From: Caulobacterales bacterium
GTDB lineage: Bacteria > Pseudomonadota > Alphaproteobacteria > Caulobacterales > Caulobacteraceae
DNA length: 64,000 nt
Assembly: GCA_947474395.1 (NCBI GenBank)
Contig: CANJID010000003.1
Location: 1 to 64,000, forward strand
Reading direction: 5' to 3'
Shown here one piece after another: positions 9,171-17,425 of the stretch. The notes beneath the pieces are model-generated. The model saw nothing but the letters and a program-made list of their open reading frames with translations, did not search any database and had not been told where the DNA came from. Both the position numbers and the translations under genes were made by a program. Numbering within the stretch: the stretch's first letter is position 1; each line of letters starts with the position of its first letter.

Positions 9171-9462
9171 CCGGCAGCCGCCCGAACCGTTCGGCCAGGG
9201 CTCCGCAGAGCAGGGCGCCGACGAATTGGCCCCCAAAGCCCGCCGAGGCCAGCCCGCCCGCAAGCGCCGGGTTGAGCTTCCACTCGCCGGAGATCGACGG
9301 CATGACGAAGGCGATGGCGACGCTGTCCCAGCTATCGAACAGCATCATCAGGCCGAGGATGTAGGGGACCCACGTGCGCAGGCCCCAGTCGCCCTGGGCG
9401 TCGAGCGTCGCGCCCACCCAGCCCGGCGCGCCGGTGGGTTCCTCCATGCCTGCCGCCGCCAT
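9165..9462 (-). pseudogene. MFS transporter, N-terminal fragment
   Basis: From ATG 9462 the leftward frame encodes a cytosolic leader and the first two membrane helices: WVPYILGLMMLFDSWDSVAI, then GGQFVGALLCGALAERFGRLPVM. ALAERFGRLPVM is the cytoplasmic loop 2-3 signature of the MFS. Directly after it the sequence runs into the antisense of the secreted-protein gene above and stops. About 95 of roughly 420 residues remain. Two unrelated genes, both missing their 3' parts, therefore face each other across one junction. Confidence 0.75.
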
Positions 9463-9487
9463 CGCCTCGCCCCCTATTTTGTTTTGG

Positions 9488-10408
9488 TCAGCCGCCGTAG
9501 ATGGCGGCTGCGTTGTCGTGCAGGAAAAGCTTCTTCTCGCTCTCGGTCAGCCGCGAGGCCGCTTCGTGGGCGCATGCCGCCATCTCGGCGTAAGTCCCCG
9601 GGCTCTGTCCGATGTCGGAGCCCCAGACGAGCCGGTCGGCCCCGAAGATGTCGGCGGCCCGGCGGATGTAATCCTCCAGCGGGATGTTCGCGTCCCGCAG
9701 CCGGTCGACGTTGATCTGGGTGAGCTTGAAGGAGACGTTTTTCTGCTCGACGAACGGCGTCAGCGCCCCCACCAGCCCGTAGTCAGGGGGGCCGGGGGCG
9801 GCCATGTCGAAGCCCTTCTCGATCCCCCACTTCACCTCGGGCCCGGAGCCGTGCCGCGAACCCACGTGGTCGATGATGATCCGCAGATCGGGGAACAGCT
9901 GGGCGATGAGCAGCAGGGCGGGCAGGGCGTAGGGCAGGTGGTAGTGGAAGAAGATGATGGCTACCGGCAGCCTGTGCTCGGCCGCCTTCTCCCAGAACTT
10001 CATCGCCTGGGGGGAATTGAACCAGGCCGTGTCCATTTCCCATGGCCGGACCTGGCAAAGGCGGGCGCCGGCCAGGCCCTGGTCGCCGATCAGGCGCTCG
10101 ACGATGTTGGGGGTGGCGGGGTCCTGGGCGTCGAACACCCCGACGGAGCGGAAGCGGTCCGGGTAGCGGACGGCGCTGTCGACCACATAGCTGTTGTCGT
10201 AACCGTAGGCGTGGGCGCGTTGCACGAGCGCGGCGCGGGCCGTTCCGTTGGCGTCCATCATCTCCAGCAGCATCTCGGCGGTGACCGGGGGCGGCAGGGG
10301 CGGCTGATCGGTCTGACCGCGCAGGAACCCCGGCGGATACCGCTTCGGATCGTCGGAGATCAGGTGCGCATGCGTGTCGAACAAGGACGCCAAGTCAGTT
10401 TCCCCCAC
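9488..10408 (-). CDS. Amidohydrolase-2-family metal-dependent hydrolase
   Basis: About 300 residues. It has the N-terminal metal motif FDTHAHL, a mid-protein IIIDHVGSR and, near the C-terminus, LVWGSDIGQSPGTY followed by LFLHDNAAAIYGG. This arrangement is typical of TIM-barrel amidohydrolases related to ACMS decarboxylase and 2-pyrone-4,6-dicarboxylate lactonase. It probably hydrolyses or decarboxylates a small organic acid; the substrate is not evident. GTG 10408 lacks a clear ribosome site. TTG 10393 (MASLFDTHAHL) sits behind GGGGGA and may be the true start. It follows the flavin monooxygenase on the same strand with a 26-base gap, so the two are probably co-transcribed. Confidence 0.8.
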   Translation of the reverse strand: MGETDLASLFDTHAHLISDDPKRYPPGFLRGQTDQPPLPPPVTAEMLLEMMDANGTARAALVQRAHAYGYDNSYVVDSAVRYPDRFRSVGVFDAQDPATPNIVERLIGDQGLAGARLCQVRPWEMDTAWFNSPQAMKFWEKAAEHRLPVAIIFFHYHLPYALPALLLIAQLFPDLRIIIDHVGSRHGSGPEVKWGIEKGFDMAAPGPPDYGLVGALTPFVEQKNVSFKLTQINVDRLRDANIPLEDYIRRAADIFGADRLVWGSDIGQSPGTYAEMAACAHEAASRLTESEKKLFLHDNAAAIYGG

Positions 10409-10433
10409 GGGTCGGACGCGACTTCACTCAGGT

Positions 10434-12224
10434 TCAGGCCAGCGCCGGTTCGGCCGTGCGCTCGGCGGCCTGCTCCAGCCAGAAGACGGGGGTGGGCAGG
10501 CCCTCCATCCGCGCCTTGATCTGCAGCGCCAGGTGCAGGGAGTGGAAGCGCGACTGGGCGAGGTTGCCGCCCTGGAACCAGAGGCCCTTCTGACGCGTGG
10601 GCTTCCACATGTTGCGAAGCTCCCCCTCCCACGGACCGGGATCGCCCGCCGTGCCCGAGCCGAGACCCCAGCAGGGCCCGACCGCCTTCTCGACCTCGGG
10701 CGAGATGAGCTGGCCCATGAACTCGCTCATGGGGCGGTAGCCGGTGGCGTAGACGATCATATCGGCCTGGATCAGCCCGCCGTCGGCCATGCGCACCCCG
10801 TCCGGTTCGATCCCGGCGATCTCTCCGGACCGCAGGGCGATCTCGCCGTTCATGATCAGCTCGGACGCGCCGACGTCGATGTAGTAGCCGGCGGCGCGGC
10901 GGAAATAGGCCATGAAGAAGCCGGTCCCGTCCTCCCCGTGGGAGAGCTGGAAGCCGCTCTTGCCCAGGCGCTCGTAGAACTCGGCGTCGATGGAGCGAAG
11001 GAAGTTGGTGAAGCCGACCTCGGCGCCGTGGCGCTGGCTGTAGGGCGTGATCGCCCCCATCAGGTCGGCGGTGTCGGTCGATATCTCCGGCTTGGCGTAG
11101 GGGATGTCGTTGGCGAGGCGTCCCATGGTCGAGGCCTGCACGACGATGGTCGGCGAGCGCTGGATCATGGTCACGTGAGCGTCGTGCTCCCAAAGCTCGG
11201 CGCAGATGTCGTGAGCCGAGTTGTTCGACCCGATGACGACGCAGCGCTTCCTCGCGACGCCGGCATTGGAGACATGGTCGGCCGAATGGTGCTGCTTGCC
11301 CCTGAAGCTGTCCGCGCCCGGGATCTCGGGCGTGTACTTGCCGCCTGACAGGCCCGTCGCCAGGACGAGTTGCTTGGGCCGCAGGATGACGCTTTCGCCG
11401 GCGCGGTCGACCGTGACCACCCACTCGCCCGCGGCCTCGTCGTAGCGGGCGTTCCGGCAGACGGTGGAGCCCCAGAAGTTGAGCTCCATCACCTTGGCGT
11501 AGATTTCCAGCCAGTCGCCCATCTTGTCCTTGGATGTGTAGAGCGGCCAGTGATCGGGGAAGGGCAGGTAGGGGAAGTGATCCAGGAAGATCGGGTCGTG
11601 CAGGTACAGCGACCGATAGCGCTTCCTCCACGCGTCCCCGGCGCGCTCGTGCGCGTCGATTACAAGGGTCGGGACCGACAGGCGCTTCAGCCGGGCGGCC
11701 AGGGCCAAGCCGTTCTGGCCGCCGCCGACGATGAGGCAGTAGGGCTGCGTGTCGTAGCCAAGGGACTTCTCCTCGGCCTGACGCTCGTCGAGCCAGGTCC
11801 GCCGCCCCTTCACGGCGCGATGCTCGACGCCGGCGATCCGGCGCTCGCCCGCCGGTTCCTCGAAGCCCTTCAGCTCGACGATGGCGGTGAGCAGGTTGGA
11901 GCAGCGCCCGCCCTCAAGGTGCGCGAAACCCCGGCAGCGCGCCGTTGCGGTCTCGAAGTCGAACCAGCCCTCGTTCTCGCCCTGCATCTTCGGGTCGAGC
12001 GTGAAGCCGCGAGCGGCGATGGCGGCCGACTGCTGGCGGGCCATGGCGGCTATCGCGGGCGCGCCGTCCAGGGTGATGATGTTCCAGGTGAAGGCGACGA
12101 GGTCGCGCCAGTAGCACTCGTCGTTGAAAAGGGCGCGCCAGTCGGCGTCTTGCGGCGCCGCGAGCGCCTGCTGGAGCCGTGCGAGCCAAGCGCCCAGATC
12201 GCCCTGGTCAGCGACTACGTCCAT
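10434..12224 (-). CDS. Flavin-containing monooxygenase with N-terminal NTF2-like domain
   Basis: 596 residues from ATG 12224. Residues 1-150 resemble an NTF2/SnoaL-like fold (LARLQQALAAPQDADWRALF...WRDLVAFTWNI). Residues 185 onward hold the FAD-binding Rossmann motif LIVGGGQNGLALAARLKRL, and a second nucleotide motif VIGSNNSAHDICAEL near residue 350 fits NADPH. MIVYATGYRP near residue 520 is the usual ATG motif before the FAD site. This architecture is typical of group B flavin monooxygenases that hydroxylate heteroatoms or ketones in xenobiotic pathways. The class is clear and the substrate unknown. Frames extended upstream of 12224 enter the divergent promoter region. Confidence 0.85.
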   Translation of the reverse strand: MDVVADQGDLGAWLARLQQALAAPQDADWRALFNDECYWRDLVAFTWNIITLDGAPAIAAMARQQSAAIAARGFTLDPKMQGENEGWFDFETATARCRGFAHLEGGRCSNLLTAIVELKGFEEPAGERRIAGVEHRAVKGRRTWLDERQAEEKSLGYDTQPYCLIVGGGQNGLALAARLKRLSVPTLVIDAHERAGDAWRKRYRSLYLHDPIFLDHFPYLPFPDHWPLYTSKDKMGDWLEIYAKVMELNFWGSTVCRNARYDEAAGEWVVTVDRAGESVILRPKQLVLATGLSGGKYTPEIPGADSFRGKQHHSADHVSNAGVARKRCVVIGSNNSAHDICAELWEHDAHVTMIQRSPTIVVQASTMGRLANDIPYAKPEISTDTADLMGAITPYSQRHGAEVGFTNFLRSIDAEFYERLGKSGFQLSHGEDGTGFFMAYFRRAAGYYIDVGASELIMNGEIALRSGEIAGIEPDGVRMADGGLIQADMIVYATGYRPMSEFMGQLISPEVEKAVGPCWGLGSGTAGDPGPWEGELRNMWKPTRQKGLWFQGGNLAQSRFHSLHLALQIKARMEGLPTPVFWLEQAAERTAEPALA

Positions 12225-12396
12225 CGTTTCCCCGGGTCTTTTCGTCGTTAAGCTTGGCCCTTGCCGGATTTGTATCGGCGCCCCGATGGAGCGTCTACAC
12301 AAATGACACGCCGTCATGCCTGACGATATTGCACCCGGCGACACGACCTGACATCAGGCTCGAAGCCACCGGAAGAAGAGAGGCGCGAGACCCAGG

Positions 12397-12951
12397 ATGA
12401 GCCGCATTCCCTATCCCAAGCTCGCGGACCTTTCCGAGCAGAAGAAGGCCTTCGTCGCCTCGCCCGGAACCCGCATGCTGAACGTGATCCGCATGGCCCT
12501 GCATACCCCCGACGGGCTGTGGGAGCGCCAAAGCGCCCTGTCGGCGGCGACTGTGACCATGTCCAACATGGACCAGCCGCTGCGCGAGGTGCTGATCCTC
12601 ACGGTCGCGCACATCTCCAAGAGCGACTACGAACTCTTCCACCACGTCTCGATCGCCAAGACCCTGGGGATGAGCGACGCGGCCCTGAAGGCGCTTGAGA
12701 CCGGGAACTACGGCCCCCTGACCGAGCAGGAGCGGGCGGTGGCCCAGTTCACAGCTGAGGTGGTGAAGGACGTGGCGCCCAGCGACGCCACCCTGGCGGA
12801 GGCGCGCAAGCACTTCTCCGTGCCCATGATCTTCGAGATGGTGGCCATCATCGGCGTCTACATGATGACCGCCCGGGTCATCGGCGTCAGCGGCTGCGAG
12901 ATCGACGGCGAAGCGGTGTCGAGCTGGGACGACGAGAAGGCGAAGACCTAG
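12397..12951 (+). CDS. Carboxymuconolactone decarboxylase (CMD)/AhpD-fold protein
   Basis: 184 residues. The core has LREVLILTVAHISKSDYELFHHVSIAKTLG and, further on, LTEQERAVAQFTAEVVKD, the two helical segments of the CMD fold. The AhpD redox pair CxxC is absent: the motif reads SDYELFHH, with the family His retained. This favours a decarboxylase- or isomerase-like or unknown function over a peroxidase helper. It is divergent from the flavin monooxygenase and may share its regulation. An inverted-repeat element follows its 3' end. Confidence 0.8.
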   Translation: MSRIPYPKLADLSEQKKAFVASPGTRMLNVIRMALHTPDGLWERQSALSAATVTMSNMDQPLREVLILTVAHISKSDYELFHHVSIAKTLGMSDAALKALETGNYGPLTEQERAVAQFTAEVVKDVAPSDATLAEARKHFSVPMIFEMVAIIGVYMMTARVIGVSGCEIDGEAVSSWDDEKAKT

Positions 12952-12954
12952 AGC

Positions 12955-13080
12955 CTTTCTACTCTTCCCCCAGGGGGGGAAGTACCCGCGAAGCGGGGGA
13001 TGGGGGCTAAACGCGACGCCCTTCAGCCCCCTTCGTCCGCCCGTTCGGGCGGACACGTCCCCCAGAGGGGGAAGAGTGCA
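12955..13080. repeat. Intergenic inverted-repeat element (REP-like, probable bidirectional terminator)
   Basis: The spacer between two convergent genes is an inverted pair. The left half starts ACTCTTCCCCC (12961), continues with the small hairpin CCCGCGAAGCGGG and ends in GGGGGCT. The right half, read in reverse, starts ACTCTTCCCCC (from 13078), contains the hairpin GTCCGCCCGAACGGGCGGAC and also ends in GGGGGCT. The layout resembles REP/BIME-type elements that cap convergent genes. Other genomic copies cannot be checked here. Confidence 0.6.
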
Positions 13081-13083
13081 GAA

Positions 13084-13839
13084 CTAACCCTTCAGCCCCT
13101 CGACCAGCGCCCGGGCCCCGATCGAGAAGATTGTGGTGTCGGCGCTGACCATGACAAAGGAATAGCCCGCGTCGCGGCAGGCCAGGGCGTCCTTCGGCGA
13201 CTGGACCGCTGTGCCGACCGGAAGCTGGTGCGCGGCGGCTGTCTTCAGCACGCTCTGCTCCATCGCCAGGATGGACGGGTCGTTGCGCGGCAGGCCGGTC
13301 GAGAGCATCAGGTCCCCGAAGCCGATGAAGACGGCGTCGAGCCCCGGCGTCGCGCAGATCGCCTCGATCTCTCCGATCGCCCCGACGTCTTCCAGCTGAA
13401 CGATGCGGGTGACGCCGGTGCGCCCGCGCTCCAGGTAGGCGGCCACGCTGTCGGCGCCCCACTTGGCGGCGCGGGAGGTGTAGCCCATGCCGCGGCTGCC
13501 CTCGGGGGGGAAGCACATGCCGGCCAGCGCCTGCCGCGCCGCGTCCGCGCTGTCGACGCGAGGGATCAGAAGGCCGTCCGCGCCCGCGTCCAGCAGCTTC
13601 TGGGCCATGGAGGGCGAATGGTCGGGCATGCGCACCAGGGCCGCCATGCCGGCCGCCTGGGCCTGGACGATGGCCTGGTAGGCGGTTTGCAGGCTGTGAG
13701 GGGCGTGCTCCATGTCGACGACCAGGAAGTCGAAGCCCGCGTGGCCGAGCATCTCCACCGTCTCAAGCGCCGGGATCTTCGCCCAGGTGCCGAAGCGGCA
13801 GTCGCCGCCAGTGCGTGATTTCGCCTTCAGCCAGTTCAC
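13084..13839 (-). CDS. HpcH/HpaI-family class II aldolase
   Basis: 251 residues, GTG start at 13839 preceded by AGGGGAG. The TIM-barrel family motifs are present: FDFLVVDMEHAPHS at the end of strand 2, AALVRMPDHSP, the metal-binding region LLDAGADGLLIPRVDSAD, and LDAVFIGFGDLMLSTG. Relatives cleave 4-hydroxy-2-oxo acids (for example 2-keto-3-deoxy sugar acids or 4-hydroxy-2-oxoheptanedioate) to pyruvate and an aldehyde using a divalent metal. It sits just downstream of an IclR regulator on the same strand, with a candidate operator in the gap, so it probably carries out a late step of a pathway sensed by that regulator. Confidence 0.85.
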   Translation of the reverse strand: MNWLKAKSRTGGDCRFGTWAKIPALETVEMLGHAGFDFLVVDMEHAPHSLQTAYQAIVQAQAAGMAALVRMPDHSPSMAQKLLDAGADGLLIPRVDSADAARQALAGMCFPPEGSRGMGYTSRAAKWGADSVAAYLERGRTGVTRIVQLEDVGAIGEIEAICATPGLDAVFIGFGDLMLSTGLPRNDPSILAMEQSVLKTAAAHQLPVGTAVQSPKDALACRDAGYSFVMVSADTTIFSIGARALVEGLKG

Positions 13840-13896
13840 CGGATCGCTCCCCTGCGTTCGCCCCGAATTCGCAGATTTCCTAGCACGGCGACAGTG

Positions 13897-13921
13897 CGAT
13901 GTAGCGGCTGTCGGTACATCG
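13897..13921. promoter_or_regulatory. Inverted repeat between IclR gene and aldolase gene, candidate operator
   Basis: CGATGTA (13897-13903) and TACATCG (13915-13921) are perfect 7-base inverted arms separated by 11 bases. They lie about 60 bases upstream of the aldolase start and just after the IclR gene. IclR proteins usually bind dyads near the promoters of adjacent catabolic genes. The link is an inference from position. Confidence 0.45.
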
Positions 13922-13944
13922 TTCCGATAGTGTGCGAGTTCGAC

Positions 13945-14730
13945 CTACCGCTTGAGCGCGAGATGGCGGGTGATCTCGGCGGCGGCGGCGGTGATGCTGC
14001 TGATCTGCTCGATGGTGGGGCGCCGGCCCAGGAACTGGATCGAGTTGACCAGGGCGATAGTCGCCACCAGCCGGTTGTCGCGATCGAAGATGGGCGCGGA
14101 GATGGCGTTGATGCCGATGACCAGTTCTTCGGGCGCATTGGCCCAGCCCTGCTGACGGACGCGCTCGATCTCGATCTTCAGGGTTTCGAGGTCGGTGATG
14201 GTGTGCTCGGTGAACTTCTCCAGCTTCAGGGCCCCAATGGACTGCTGGACCTCGGGCTCCCCGAAGGCGAGCACCAGCTTGCCGCCGGCGTTGGAGTGCA
14301 GCGGCATGTCGTAGCCGATCCGCACCCCGACACTGATGACGCCGCTGCCCTCGAAGCTGTCGACGATGCTGACCCTGGCCCCCGCGACCTTGGCCAGGCC
14401 CACCGTGTGGCCGAGAGCGTTGCGCAGCCTCTGCATCACCGGCCGGGCGACGCTGGTGAGGGAGTTCTCCATCGACAGCATCTGCGCCAGCACCACGAGG
14501 CGCGGCCCGGCGCAGTAGCGTTCGCCTCCCGCCTCCTGGATGGCGTAGCCTGTATTCACCAGGGTCCGCAGGTGCCGGTGGACGCGGGCCTTGGTCGATC
14601 CGAGGGCGGTAGCGATCTCGGTGACCCCGGCGACTTCCTGCTTTGCCAGATGCTCAAGCACTTCGAGGACGAGCTGGACGGCCTGAACGCCCTGCACCGG
14701 CTCGGAGTCTGTCGAACTTCTGCGGGGCAA
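13945..14730 (-). CDS. IclR-family transcriptional regulator
   Basis: About 261 residues. The N-terminal helix-turn-helix reads VTEIATALGSTKARVHRHLRTLVNTGYA. The effector domain shows the family pattern: LRNALGHTVGLAKVAG, VGVRIGYDMPLHSNAGGKLVLAF, then GWANAPEELVIGINAISAPIFD. A TTG at 14730 is placed 7 bases after AGGAG (14738-14742) and is the best start. A longer frame from TTG 14766 lacks such a site. It probably controls the aldolase gene immediately downstream through the dyad at 13897-13921. Confidence 0.85.
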   Translation of the reverse strand: MPRRSSTDSEPVQGVQAVQLVLEVLEHLAKQEVAGVTEIATALGSTKARVHRHLRTLVNTGYAIQEAGGERYCAGPRLVVLAQMLSMENSLTSVARPVMQRLRNALGHTVGLAKVAGARVSIVDSFEGSGVISVGVRIGYDMPLHSNAGGKLVLAFGEPEVQQSIGALKLEKFTEHTITDLETLKIEIERVRQQGWANAPEELVIGINAISAPIFDRDNRLVATIALVNSIQFLGRRPTIEQISSITAAAAEITRHLALKR

Positions 14731-14841
14731 GCGAAAGCTCCTCGTCGGCGATCGGGGCAGTCTCAACGCTGTTTGTGGCCGCAGCTTCAGTATGCCGCCA
14801 GTGAATTCTCGCGGCGAGGGCCGGGCGGAGCGGCTCTCAGG

Positions 14842-15093
14842 TCAGACCTTGCGGTAGATCGCCTGGCCGCAGGCGGCGCAGCACAGGTCCCCCAGGGCGG
14901 CGTCCGAAGGGGGCGGGAGAGGGGTCTCTTCCTGGATCGGCCAATGGGCGCCGACACAGCAGCTGCACGAGGCCGGCCCCGAGATGGCGTCGAGATGCTC
15001 CAGCATCGCGTCTGTCCACGAGGCCGCGCAGAACGGGCAGGTAGGACGGAACGCATCGGCGCGATCATCGTCTGGTGAGCTACGCTGGGTCAT
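14842..15093 (-). CDS. Small Cys-rich (zinc-ribbon-like) protein
   Basis: 83 residues from ATG 15093. Three cysteine clusters are visible: CPFC near residue 19, CSCC near residue 43, and CCAACG near residue 71. Paired CxxC motifs spaced this way suggest one or two zinc-binding knuckles. There is no signal peptide. I do not recognise a family with a known role. The strict cysteine pattern and the small size argue for a genuine gene, perhaps a metal- or nucleic-acid-binding accessory. It is divergent from the PQQ dehydrogenase. Confidence 0.55.
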   Translation of the reverse strand: MTQRSSPDDDRADAFRPTCPFCAASWTDAMLEHLDAISGPASCSCCVGAHWPIQEETPLPPPSDAALGDLCCAACGQAIYRKV

Positions 15094-15268
15094 CGAGCAA
15101 TCATAAGGTGCCGAATCCGACTCGAGGAAGCGATGGCCGGCCGCTATCCGGGTCCCGACAGAGCCTGTTGCCGAGCTTGGCGTTCCGACGCATGACTTAG
15201 GCGCGGGCGCATCCGATCGGGGCGTTGAACGGCCGCCAAGGGCCGTCCGTAGTTGGAGGATGCATTAC

Positions 15269-17425
15269 GTGGTTTCAGTCCGTCGCCCTATCCCGCTTGC
15301 CTTGAGCCTGGGCGCCCTCGCCATGGCCGCCGCGTCCGCGTGCGTCGTGTGGGCCGCCGATCCCGGCGGCGATGTCGCGCGGGCCCGGACCCTGTTCTCG
15401 AGCGGATGCGCCACCTGCCACGCGGCGGACCTTTCCGGCGGACAGTTCGGACCGCCGCTGACGGGCGCGACCTTCGCCGGGAAATGGCGCGTTCAGCCCT
15501 CCGGCGCCCTCGCGACCTACATCCACGACCGGATGCCGCCCTCCGCGCCCCAGAGTCTGTCGACCGCCGACGCGACGGCCCTTGCCGCCTTCATCACACG
15601 GGGCGCTCCCGCCGGTCCGGCGGCGGCGGCCGCCGCGGAAGGCAAGCCAGCTTCCGGCGAGGCCGTGGGCCTTGCGCCCGCTGGCCCCAGCGATCCCGGC
15701 CTCGCCAAGGCCCAGGCCGACCGCCTCGCGCCTCTGGCCCGCCTCACCCCCGTCACCGACGCCATGCTGCAGAAGCCTGCGGCGGGCGAGTGGCTGATGT
15801 GGCGGCGCACCTATGGCTCCCTCGGCTTCAGCCCCCTCAAGCAGATCGACAAGGCGAGCGTGAAGGGCCTTGCCCAGGCCTGGTCCTGGTCGCTGGCCCC
15901 CAGCCAGAACGAGATCACCCCCCTGATCCACGACGGGGTCATGTTCGTGCAAAGCGGGACCACGGTGCAGGCCCTCGGCGCCGCCAAGGGCGACCTCCTC
16001 TGGCAGTACGTCCACGCCCTGCCCGAGAACGGGGCGACGGCCGACAGCACCCGCATCAAGACCATGGCGATCTACCAGGACCGCCTGTTCGCCGGCTTCG
16101 TCGACGGCCATGTCGTGGCGCTGGATATGAAGACCGGCAAGGCGGTGTGGGACCACGCGGTGCTCACCTTCGAGGAGGCCTCCAACCGGGGCAAGGCGGA
16201 CGGCGACACCTTCCACATCGACGGCGGGCCGATCATCGCCAAGGGCAAGGTGGTGCTGGGGGTCAGCCTCGGCACCAACACGGCCAGGGGCGGCTGCTTC
16301 ATCATCGCCCTCGACGTCCGCGACGGGACGGAGAAGTGGCGCTTCAACACCGTGGCCCAGCCCGGCCAGCCCGGCGGCGACACCTGGAACGGCGCCCCGG
16401 CCAACGAGCGCTTCGGCGGCGGGGCGTGGACCCCCGGCAGCTACGATCCGGACCTGAACCTGATCTACTTCGGCATCGGCAACACCTACACCGCCGCCAC
16501 CCTGCTGGAGCCGAGAGGCGGCAAGGTCACCAACAACGACGGGCTCTACACCGACTCCACCGTCGCCCTCGACGCCGACACCGGAAAGCTCGCCTGGCAC
16601 TTTCAGCACGTCCGCCGCGACGTCTGGGACCTGGACTGGGTGTTCGAGCAGTCGCTGGTGGACCTGACCATCGACGGCAAGGCGCGCAAGCTGGTGGTCA
16701 CGGGGGGCAAGATCGCCCTGTTCGACGCCCTGGACCGGGCGACGGGCAAATATGCCTTCTCCCGCGACATGGGCCTGCAGAACCTGGTCCTCGGGATCGA
16801 TCCGAAGACCGGCGAGAAGCGGATCAACCCCGCGCTCGAGCCCGAGGCCGGCAAGCCGAAGTTCATGTGCCCGAGCCCGATCGGGAACCGCAACTGGCCG
16901 GCGACCGCCATCGATCCCGCCAGCGGCGTCCTCTACGTGCCGATGCTGGAGTTCTGCACCGACTGGACCTACGCCCCGAGGAGCGCCGCCGAGACCGCCA
17001 AGGGCGGCGTCGACATGAAGTTCAGCGGCATGGTCCGCCGCCCGGGCGCCGACGACAAGATGAGCCGCCTCGCCGCCGTGGACCTGAAGACCGGCAAGAC
17101 GCTCTGGACCCGCCGCGAGCGCGCGCCCTTCATCGGCGCGGTGCTGGCGACCGGCGGGGGCCTGGTCTTCACCGGGGACCGCGACCGCTACTTCCGCGCC
17201 TTCGACTCCGCCACCGGCAAGGTGCTGTGGCAGACGCGGCTGAACGGCCCGCCGTCCTCCTTCCCCGTGACCTACACGGTGGGCGGCCAGCAGTACGTGG
17301 CCGTGACCACCGGCGGCGGCAACTCCTGGGACGGCTCCACCGCCTCGGCCGCGACCGAGATCGTCAACCCCGCCGCCGGGACCACGCTCTGGGTGTTCAA
17401 ACTGCCGGCGCCGGCGCGCCGTTGA
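15269..17425 (+). CDS. PQQ-dependent dehydrogenase with N-terminal cytochrome c domain
   Basis: About 718 residues. A signal peptide (RRPIPLALSLGALAMAAASA) is followed by a cytochrome c domain with CATCH and a distal Met region near MPPS. Then comes an eight-bladed beta-propeller with repeated W-docking segments such as ALDMKTGKAVWDHAV, ALDADTGKLAWHFQHV and AVDLKTGKTLWTRRE. The family oxidises alcohols, aldoses or related substrates in the periplasm, passing electrons to heme and the respiratory chain. In most quinohemoproteins the heme domain is C-terminal; here it is N-terminal. GGAGG (15255-15259) abuts ATG 15260 but is 9 bases from GTG 15269, so GTG 15269 is the better start. The stop overlaps the next gene's start. 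Confidence 0.85.
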   Translation: MVSVRRPIPLALSLGALAMAAASACVVWAADPGGDVARARTLFSSGCATCHAADLSGGQFGPPLTGATFAGKWRVQPSGALATYIHDRMPPSAPQSLSTADATALAAFITRGAPAGPAAAAAAEGKPASGEAVGLAPAGPSDPGLAKAQADRLAPLARLTPVTDAMLQKPAAGEWLMWRRTYGSLGFSPLKQIDKASVKGLAQAWSWSLAPSQNEITPLIHDGVMFVQSGTTVQALGAAKGDLLWQYVHALPENGATADSTRIKTMAIYQDRLFAGFVDGHVVALDMKTGKAVWDHAVLTFEEASNRGKADGDTFHIDGGPIIAKGKVVLGVSLGTNTARGGCFIIALDVRDGTEKWRFNTVAQPGQPGGDTWNGAPANERFGGGAWTPGSYDPDLNLIYFGIGNTYTAATLLEPRGGKVTNNDGLYTDSTVALDADTGKLAWHFQHVRRDVWDLDWVFEQSLVDLTIDGKARKLVVTGGKIALFDALDRATGKYAFSRDMGLQNLVLGIDPKTGEKRINPALEPEAGKPKFMCPSPIGNRNWPATAIDPASGVLYVPMLEFCTDWTYAPRSAAETAKGGVDMKFSGMVRRPGADDKMSRLAAVDLKTGKTLWTRRERAPFIGAVLATGGGLVFTGDRDRYFRAFDSATGKVLWQTRLNGPPSSFPVTYTVGGQQYVAVTTGGGNSWDGSTASAATEIVNPAAGTTLWVFKLPAPARR

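Noticed and set aside
9171-9364. C-terminal continuation of the truncated secreted protein to the stop at 9366
   Set aside because: This part is the antisense of the MFS fragment and does not continue the protein family.
12356-12367. CCTGA/TCAGG dyad upstream of the CMD gene
   Set aside because: Five-base arms are expected by chance in high-GC DNA and no second copy was found nearby.
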